Shown here piece by piece: positions 56,471 to 64,000 of a stretch of 64,000 nucleotides of DNA. The notes under the pieces were generated by a model. It had not been told where the DNA came from and ran no database searches. It was given only the letters and a program-made list of their open reading frames with translations. A program made the position numbers and the translations under genes. The DNA lies in assembly GCA_001557505.1 (NCBI GenBank), contig LSAX01000013.1:186001-250000 (forward strand). Reading direction: 5' to 3'. The stretch's first letter is position 1. Each line of letters starts with the position of its first letter. The stretch is from Reticulascus tulasneorum. Lineage: Eukaryota > Ascomycota > Sordariomycetes > Glomerellales > Reticulascaceae.

Positions 56471-58869
56471 CATACTTCGAGGTGCATGGAGGCATGACCG
56501 AAGAGAAAGATTAACTACTAAGTTCATGGTTTTTATTATTGCAATGAAAAATGTGCTATTATGTCTCTTTAGCTACTACTATCCCACGGCTATGGTTGCG
56601 CCGGTGACAAAGACGATGCGTATTCGGGGCCTTCTGCCTGCTCTATGTGACAGCGTTCGATCAGGAGTCTGCTCAGCTCCCTGGCTCCCTGGATTGTTTA
56701 CTACGAAGCTTGTGGAAGAAGGGGAAAGAAACCCACCACTAAGTCCTCGTCGGGGACTGATGACCTCCCTTTTGTCCCAGAAGAGCGTTGGCCAATGTTG
56801 CTTCTTCCACCTCGCGCGTTATGCCTAATGAGACATTCTCCCCCACCGTCTCACATCGCGTAGCCGCGGCGGACTTGCACAGTGGCTCGGCGCTGTGGCT
56901 GGCATCAATGGGCTTGCGGCCTATTACCAAATGTCATTCGATGTGGTGAACGGCACCCAGGGCAGCCAACAGCAAGAAGGGGTGCAACCTGTGACACTCT
57001 TCGCTTCTGGCTGACAGTGAAGTACTGTGCTGGCCTGTGCTGGACATTCAACAGCGGGATCAGGCACGGTGTAAGCACCAAGAGGCCCAAAATGGGTCCC
57101 CAGACAGTTGCACAGTAAGTCAAAAGCGGAAGCCGATTTCGCTAGTGACTGAACTCTACAAGACTTAGCACAAAGAAAGAGCAGAGAAGCAGTCGGATCG
57201 GGAGGCCACAGAGGAACTGCGACACTACCTATCCCTGATTACGTAATGACGATGCCCTCAACTTGCGCAGTGCTCCGAGCCATGGGCATTTATTTCTAAC
57301 CCCAGCTCTGGATCGTTAACGCTAAGTTCTAGGCCACTGGCCTCAGTTCTACCTACTGATCTAAGTTCTAGCCACAGACCCGTATTGGGGACTCTTGGTT
57401 GGTAGCCCTCATTGTGGACCACTATGAAGTGTAAGAATACAGATTGTCACAGGAAAGGGGCATATAACTAGTTACCAATTAAGGTACCTAGTTTCTTCGG
57501 CGCTGGGTCGGGACTAGTGGCACTGAATCTTGCCTAATACCCGGCATCAGCCCTTGACTCGATGCCCGCTGCTGTAAGCTCAGCAGCCTCTTCTTCATCA
57601 TTATCAACATCATCATCAAATACAACCAATTGATATGTTGTTGGTCACCATGACGGCTTCACCCACCTGCTCTGCTTACCCTACTATATCCTAGCTACAC
57701 CTAAAGCACCCTTGAACTGCCGCCAGTTCGGTAATCTAGATTGTATTCTAGGTCATAGGTTTTCTTTACCATCAAACTGACCTGCTTCTGCTCGAGGCAA
57801 ATACGACGACGCAATATGCTAAACTCTACTTCATGACCCGCAAATTTCTGGCGGTCACCGTGTTCAAATTGTCCAGGTTTAATTGCTGATATCGTCGCCT
57901 AACAGTCTGCCTTACTGAACAACGAGAAAAACAACGCAGTCATCTCGGAGAAGAGCATTTTGGAATCGGGTAGGGATCAGTCGGAACGTTTCTTGTCCAG
58001 TTCGTATATAACTTGCAGCGTAAACTAATATATTCGAGTCATTATCAACCTGTTATCTATGTAGATAGCTACTTGTCTTATTCTAAACTGGTTCGCCGGT
58101 ACATATCCAAAGCCAAGTCCGAGTTATTCTCTACGTCTAGTTCGGCATCGCCGACATCCACACTTCTCTAGCAAAGCGCATTTAGATTACCTAGTAAGGA
58201 TATATTAGTATGTATCGTAGCACCAGGCTTCTCGAAGTAATGCTAATCGGTATTCTAAGTCGGATGGATAATAAGCCCTCGGCCCTTTAGATAATAGCTT
58301 CAACATTAGCGAAAGATGCAGACTTTACGGTCCCTATGTGTAAAATAGTATGCTAAAGGAGTTATCTACGCCGTGCCATTACATTCTCAGTAGCGTCTTC
58401 ACTCACCACGTATAGTACTAGTTAAAGGATCTACCTTTATTCCGACTAACTAGAGCTACTAGCTCCTCTGGCCTAGGGCTGGTAGGCCTTAGTTGAGATA
58501 GAGCGTCTAGTGCAACTCTGGTTCCACCCACTTACTTTGCCCTATGTCGGCTAACGCTTCCCTTCTTCACTAACCAACGAATCGCCCTCGTTTGTGGGCA
58601 ACAGAGGCACACACCAAGATCACTGCAGCTCAGTTTAAAGCAGCGGCAGCTCAGTACCATGCCTGCCTACGGAAATTACTGAAGGCAACATTCGGGAAGC
58701 GCATAGTGCTGTTGCAATATACACTTGCAGCTCAACTGCTAGCAATCTCCGGTAGAAAGTGGGTGAGGCCTTTGTCATTCGCAAGGCCAGATCCAATAAT
58801 TCATCTCATGCTGATCCCACATTATACACGGCGATGTATCTAAATGATTTCAGACATGCTCCTCATCGC
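56471..58869. other. Intergenic region, 2.4 kb, TA-rich
   Basis: No supported gene. Positions 57300-58560 are rich in TAG/CTAG steps and stops in all frames, with repeated CTAAGTTCTA at 57330-57370. This could be a decayed transposable element, but no terminal repeats or enzyme fragment are legible. Confidence 0.35.
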
Positions 58870-60410
58870 TCACGGATCACTGTCGTAATTCAGTGCTACA
58901 GGCCTCCAGTTGTAGTCAAGCTCGATCTCCTCAACTAGCCACGGCTCTATCTTCCACTGCTTCGCGATACGCTCCTTCGCTCCCAATTCGGTCCACCGTC
59001 GCTCGTCCCACATTACATAACCCCATGAGCGCGGCGCCTTTGGGACATACTCTCCGTAGATATTGGCATACTTTCCATCCCACAAGAGGACCCAAGCCAA
59101 AGGCGTTCCGTCGGGTGGCATGGTGTCGCCAACGAAGGCCATCAGATCTCGCCTCTGCTGGGCCGCGTGTCCGGGGTCGGGGAAATTGGTCGACATCGCC
59201 ACCCTACCGTTTTGAGCAATCGACCAAAACACATTCCACATGGGAGCGTCTAAGTTCTGATCATGAGTAAGACACCGTTGCATCTTGGAGACGAGCCTCT
59301 CGTGGTCTTTGATCGTCAACAACCGCACTATCATCTTCAAGCCACGTGAGACGGTGCCGTCCAGGTAGTCTGGTTTCCATCCCAATTAGCTGTGATCTTT
59401 GATCGTTACTGGCGACGCCGACAATAAATTGGCCCCAAGATGCGGGTCGGATGTTCATACATACCGCTATACTCATTATCAAGATCGAACGACCCTTCAG
59501 GGTTGTATGACCCATTCTTGAGCCTGAATCTGGTATTTGTGGGGTGTAGGTCCCCTTTGACTTTATCGAAGATCTCCGTGTAACTCTGCCTGACGAATAG
59601 GTCGACGCATCCGACAGCCTCGGCTTCCCAAGGCTCGAAAAGAGAGAAGAAGAATTCACTGATCTCATGATGGCGGAATCCACCGTGGCGTTGGCCCTGA
59701 TTTCGACCGAAGAGATGGTGGTAGGTCTCGTATCGGTAGAGATCTCGGAAAACTCGTATCTCTTCAGTTCTGCTCAGCCTGGTGTAATTACCACCACGTG
59801 CCACTGGTTCTTCTACTACTTCTTTCTGGGCTGTTGACGATGAGGTCGCGTTTTCTAGGTTCGCGATTGCCCAGTTGCTGTATTGAATGGCTAACGGCCG
59901 GGCGACGGAAATATGGTAAGCCGCCAACCAACGAAGCTGGCCAGTTTCAACTAGGCTGGCATCGAGATGCAGACTTGGGCCCGAGAGCCAGCCCCGGTAG
60001 GTATCCAGGAAGCCGGTGCACTTCTCGTCAGTCCGCGGGGACTCTAGCTCGCGCACCCGAGACATCAGGGTAGCATACGCGTCAACGACGAAGCCATCCA
60101 GTTCGCGGGCTAGACACGCGCGAAGAATGGCATTGCGGTCTTTTACGTACTGGGCATGCAGTATGGGAGAGGCATGGACGAGCGAGCGCAGGGTCGGCAG
60201 GTCTGGCATGTTTGAGAGGAGGAGGAATCTCAACTCGTAGGGCAGTTTCTCCAGGAACGAGGAAGCACCATCAGTCTGGAATCGGCGCTTGCTCTCCGCA
60301 AGAATCTCATCTCCCGCGTTCTTAAAATCTGGTCCGTCAGAATCAATTCCATCGGAATCGTGGTTGGTGAGAGGGCTGTCCATGTTATTGCTGGTGGTGT
60401 CTAGTAGCAT
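58870..60410 (-). CDS. F-box-like protein
   Basis: Two exons (60410-59465, 59369-58870) give 481 residues. FLEKLPYELRFLLLSNMPDL followed by LRSLVHASPILHAQYV is a fungal F-box-like start near residues 44-80. The rest is a helical fungal-specific region (YRYETYHHLFGR, EISEFFFSLFEPWEAEAV) and a C-terminal segment (WGYVMWDERRWTELGAKE). The exon join SDYLDGTVSRG was chosen because earlier acceptors leave an in-frame stop. F-box proteins supply substrates to SCF ubiquitin ligases. Fungal genomes hold many such lineage-specific genes of unknown target. Moderately confident as a gene, less so as F-box. Confidence 0.7.
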
Positions 60411-61026
60411 CGTGGCCTTGCTCGCGTACTAAGTATGTCGTAATTATGGACGCTAATTACAGCATGAATGACCCCAACGCCTCATTGATGATAGGGCTTC
60501 ATTCGGCTTCAGACTTGTATCAGTTTTTGCATCCGGCTTGACTTTGCCGAGTATGCTCCCTTGTGTCTCCTTATTTGACTTCGCTCTTCACTAAGTATCA
60601 CTTTTTAATCTACTCTGACCCACATAAACCTTTCACAGTTTGTTTCTAGAAGAGAATATCATCTCGCCAGATGAGGTGCCCTGCCTCTGGCCGAGCTGGG
60701 TGACAAGACCCCGTTCATGGTGGCTCCAAACGCAGCAGCCATAGACGCAGCAATCATGTCGTCTTATGTGTCGGGCAGCACACGAAGAAGGCTGCCTGCG
60801 GCCAGCATGTAGTTCATGCTGCGTGAACAAACTGAGACAATCAATATACAAGTCTAATACATCTAGTCGCCCGTCCGATCTAATTCGTAGGTCAATACCT
60901 TCTCGTAAGTCACCCCAGCACCTTCTTGCCCATAACTATGATCAATAATACCAATCTGTAACGACCTTCGAATTCTAAATGGAACTCGGGAGTAGTCTCC
61001 AATATTTCTTTCCTCGAACCTAGCTC
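60411..61026. other. Intergenic region, 0.6 kb
   Basis: No supported feature. A small open frame at 60766-60948 is not convincing. Confidence 0.35.
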
Positions 61027-61588
61027 GCCATCTTCTCGCAAACTGCTTTCAAGTCTTTATTGAACACCTCGAAACTTGCTCGAGTCTGCTCTGCTAGGCT
61101 CCAACCAGGTCGGAAGAGAAAAGCAAGCAGACCCGTGAAGTCCTCCTTATGGACTAGTGTCGTGCTCCCCGTAGTCTTCCCACTGGAGGAGAATTTGAAC
61201 TTGTGTGTGCCGTTCAGCAGACCGTTTAGAGATCCACGCCATTCGAAGGAATGTTCTGAGTTTTCCTAGTAAACATTAACCTCGATAGTTTAAGTTGGCG
61301 AAACAATCCGCGAGGGCCACCAACCACGATTACTGGCTGTAGCACCATTCCTTTGAGATCAACCTTGATTTGGTCGCCTGTTTGCAAGTCGGCGGGCTGT
61401 CTGCCAGAATCAAGCGGTGTGAAAACCCAAGCTTGATGCCATGCCTCATAACGCTGAAAATCCAAGAACTGTCGGCTCTGAGCAATTTGCAATTGTTGAT
61501 TAAGATTGAGAACATACCACCGATCTTACAGTCTCTGGTGATGCTGCAATCTCAATTTGAGTTGTTAGGGCTTTGAGACTGCCCCATA
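61027..61588 (-). pseudogene. SRPBCC (polyketide cyclase-like) pseudogene
   Basis: The minus strand carries pieces of an SRPBCC-family protein. An N-terminal QIEIAASPETVRSV joins across a well-formed intron (GTATGT to CGACAG, about 61539-61490) to FLDFQRYEAWHQAW. DLQTGDQIKVDLKGMV follows, then HSFEWRGSLNGLLNGTHKF and FLFRPGWSLAEQTRASF, ending at 61027. Two breaks occur: the only nearby ATG (61585-61587) is out of frame with QIEIAAS and meets a stop, and the middle shifts frame around 61265-61275 at an AGGAAAAC run. Frameshifts are the simplest reading. A missed intron or sequencing error in the A run is possible. SRPBCC proteins bind small hydrophobic ligands. Confidence 0.55.
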
Positions 61589-62297
61589 GTTTAATATATC
61601 AAAATTGATTACTTGTGCAGGTGCAAGTAGGCTACGATCGATCAGTGCAGACTACAGTTTTTATCTGGCTTGGTTGATCTCGAAAGTTGGTAGTACGCGT
61701 AGTACGTAGTCCGAGGCGAACAAACGCTGGAGGAGCGGGATTGAGATCCCCTATAAGCTCTCCAGTCGTCTTTCCGTAACGGTGCTTCCTCCACACCTCG
61801 GAACGAACTGAAGTCAATAAGTCTTGCAAATCAGGTCCGCCGGCCATGAGGTTGAGCCGGCCAGGAGCGCCACAGAAGTGCCACCTTCCGCTTGGCTGGT
61901 CTGTTACTTTTTTCTCCGAAGCGCAAATTAACTCGTCTGGTGGGTGTCTTTGATCAGAAACTCTCCGAGGCATAGGAAATATCTCCTGTCTATATTTAGT
62001 CGCCAATCATTTAACGCAAAATTGCCGTATACATCGGGGTAATGGTAACAAATCGGTGGCGCATCGGAGCCCGTCATTTCCCGCAGCTGAAAACTCAGCC
62101 GCACATTGTTTTCTTCAACGTCCAGAAATTGATAGCAAACAAGATCAATATTCTGTCAATTCTACTACCGTCGAATCGGTCATGCAATAGGACAGTTTTG
62201 AGCAAGAAACTCTACAACACCTTGAGCGATATGCGGCATCATCTTGTCTCTGTCGAATTAACGATCGCACACAAATCATAATCACATAGCATTCGTA
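61589..62297. other. Intergenic region before the right-edge HET gene
   Basis: No gene supported. A minus-strand frame at 61632-62006 lacks an ATG at its start and has no recognised domain. Confidence 0.35.
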
Positions 62298-64000
62298 ATG
62301 GCCCAACAATCCATACATCCCGGAACCCCGAGTCCGACAATAGCGTACCAACCCCTCAGCCGTGATGAGATCCGCCTGATCCGTCTCAAGCCAAGTTCTT
62401 ATAGGCACTCGGACATTCCCCCGCCAGATGACAAAGATATCGTAGTCTGCGGGATTGAGGTCCACCTCCATAGCAAGGCTCCCCAATACACTGCGCTCTC
62501 ATACGCTTGGGGCAAGGGAAACTCACTGAAACCATTGTTCGTCATCGACAACGGGCTTCTTGATATCAGCGCTAACGTGGTGGACGCGCTGTATCACCTG
62601 CGCCTTGAAAATGAAGATCTTTTCGTCTGGATCGACCAGCTCTGTATTAACCAGACCGACAACGTAGAAAAGAGCCACCAGGTGCAACAGATGCGCCGGA
62701 TTTACAGCGATGCAGTCCGTGCAAACGCTTGGCTGGGCGAGCCCGCCGACAACAGCGATCTACTCCTCGCTCATATCCGTTCCATGGCGACTTTATCAGC
62801 AGCAAAAGACTATGCAGCAGTGATCAAGATGCACGCCGACGCATCCTTCCTGCAGAAGACATCACAAGCGTTCCGTGCATTCTGTCAGAGATCGTACTGG
62901 AAACGGCTTTGGGTCATCCAAGAGTTTAGCGTGGCGAAAGAAGTGATCATCATGTGTGGGCAAGCGTCGGTGGCGTACCTGGAGCTGCGCGAACTCTTTG
63001 CCTTTCTGTTGAATATGCCGCTTCCTTGGCCAGAAGTCGAAGGCTTTGACTCCACCGCAGTCCTCAAAGTAGCACTTGATATAACACGAGCATACAAATC
63101 ACCTGCCACCAGCTTTCTGGAAGGGATATTTACCCGCCGCAGGCGGTACCAACTTCGTCATGGCGTGACTGCGATTCCGCCGGAAACCCTCAGTGCCCGA
63201 GACAAGACCGTACTGCAGGAAAAGGACACATTATTCCAGGTTGTCGTGACTTCTTTGGTTGTTGAGATCGACCACAACCAGCCGGAGGCTACAGATCCGC
63301 GAGACCGTATATTCAGTGTCATGCATTTCGCAGACGACTGGGACGAGTTTCCTAGCTTTCCAGACTACACGCGGAGCTGCGAGGACGTCTACAATGAGGT
63401 AGCACAACGCATTCTTATGCAGCGAAACATTGACCTCTTGACCTTCTGTCAGCCCCCTCCGCCTGAACATTCTCTTGATTCTCCGCCAACCGCAAGCTGG
63501 GCTCCTGATTGGCGCGTGATGATCAAGAAGCCATGCGTGCTTCCTCCTTGGTTCAGCAAGTTTAATGCATCAGGTGATACGCATGCACAGCAGGTGGTTA
63601 CTGCTTCTGATCCGAAGACCATTGCTCTGCGCGGCGTGGTTGTTGATACCGTGAAAGAAACGGGTTCTACCTGGGACCCTGACTGGCTTGTGCCATTGGA
63701 TTGCCACGCAACTTTGGCTTATCTTGCTGAGGTTGAAAGTCTTTGCGATAGATCGCCTCGAATTCCCACGGAGAGCGACAAGGATGCCAAAATCGCGGCT
63801 ATCCGCATTGCGATTGCTGATCGATACAACTACACATCCCACGAGACCCAGCCGGAATTGTTGGACGGGTATAACGAGGCGATCAAGTGCATGGAGACGG
63901 CAATAAAGGAAGAATATTTTCGCAACCCTTTCGGCCTGCACCTTACAGACACATTAGGACTACATCAGCCGTGGTACATGTTCTGCCTACAGCATCTTCA
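62298..64000 (+). CDS. HET-domain protein, 3' end beyond the window
   Basis: One open frame from the ATG at 62298 runs uninterrupted to the window edge (567 codons and counting). HET signatures: YTALSYAWGKGN, FVWIDQLCINQTD, MRRIYSDAVRANAWLG and YWKRLWVIQEFSVAKEVII, followed by DPRDRIFSVMHFADDW. This is the common NLR-independent fungal HET architecture with a long C-terminal region. HET domains cause incompatibility cell death. It sits at the border of the gasdermin/NLR island. C-terminal domains and any later introns cannot be seen. Confidence 0.9.
   Translation, partial: MAQQSIHPGTPSPTIAYQPLSRDEIRLIRLKPSSYRHSDIPPPDDKDIVVCGIEVHLHSKAPQYTALSYAWGKGNSLKPLFVIDNGLLDISANVVDALYHLRLENEDLFVWIDQLCINQTDNVEKSHQVQQMRRIYSDAVRANAWLGEPADNSDLLLAHIRSMATLSAAKDYAAVIKMHADASFLQKTSQAFRAFCQRSYWKRLWVIQEFSVAKEVIIMCGQASVAYLELRELFAFLLNMPLPWPEVEGFDSTAVLKVALDITRAYKSPATSFLEGIFTRRRRYQLRHGVTAIPPETLSARDKTVLQEKDTLFQVVVTSLVVEIDHNQPEATDPRDRIFSVMHFADDWDEFPSFPDYTRSCEDVYNEVAQRILMQRNIDLLTFCQPPPPEHSLDSPPTASWAPDWRVMIKKPCVLPPWFSKFNASGDTHAQQVVTASDPKTIALRGVVVDTVKETGSTWDPDWLVPLDCHATLAYLAEVESLCDRSPRIPTESDKDAKIAAIRIAIADRYNYTSHETQPELLDGYNEAIKCMETAIKEEYFRNPFGLHLTDTLGLHQPWYMFCLQHL

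Noticed and set aside
57300..58560. Transposable element
   Set aside because: TA-rich and stop-dense, but no terminal repeats, target duplications or enzyme fragment could be read; left as unassigned.
61632..62006. Minus-strand gene of 124 residues
   Set aside because: No ATG at the frame start and no recognised pattern.

Overview
The window is nuclear DNA from a filamentous ascomycete (Pezizomycotina). Genes carry many short introns (mostly 45-95 nt), and the families are typical of that group: a Zn2Cys6 regulator, HET-domain proteins, a FET3/FTR1 iron-uptake pair, chitin deacetylase, DUF4360/But2-type secreted proteins and an NLR with TPR repeats. I rebuilt exon structures by hand from splice signals, reading phase and protein family patterns. 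Nineteen intact or partial protein genes, one probable pseudogene and one tRNA are supported. No taxon below subphylum is claimed.

Left part (1-24 kb): an EI24/RRT8-like membrane protein, a seven-exon Zn2Cys6 transcription factor, a secreted chitin deacetylase, a GFA-type zinc protein, an AtuA/DUF1446-type protein, a HET-domain protein, then the divergent FET3 (multicopper ferroxidase) and FTR1 (iron permease) genes. Their shared promoter contains an exact match to the SreA-type GATA iron-repressor site. A four-exon sulfite oxidase follows.

Middle part (24-46 kb): largely secreted or accessory functions. A secreted subtilisin-like protease of 966 residues, an unrecognised Cys/Thr-rich secreted protein, an AA12-type PQQ sugar dehydrogenase, an intron-containing tRNA-Pro, a DUF4360-like and a But2-like secreted protein, a DUF1993 protein, a short-chain dehydrogenase and a Fungal_trans_2-type regulator. 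They are separated by long gene-free stretches.

Right part (46-64 kb): a cell-death/allorecognition island and the most interesting region. A 280-residue gasdermin-like gene is divergent, across 430 bp, from an intracellular subtilase (S8) with a long DUF7580-like N-terminal region. Directly downstream of the protease, on the same strand, lies a 1675-residue NLR. It has a zinc-finger-like module, two successive nucleotide-binding domains (the first with a degenerate P-loop) and a TPR array containing four nearly identical 126-bp units. An F-box-like gene, a frameshifted SRPBCC pseudogene and a HET gene running off the right edge complete the island. Protease-controlled gasdermins are known from fungi (HET-Q1/HET-Q2). 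Coupling to the neighbouring tandem-NOD NLR is inference.

Four of about 44 reconstructed introns appear to be GC-AG introns.
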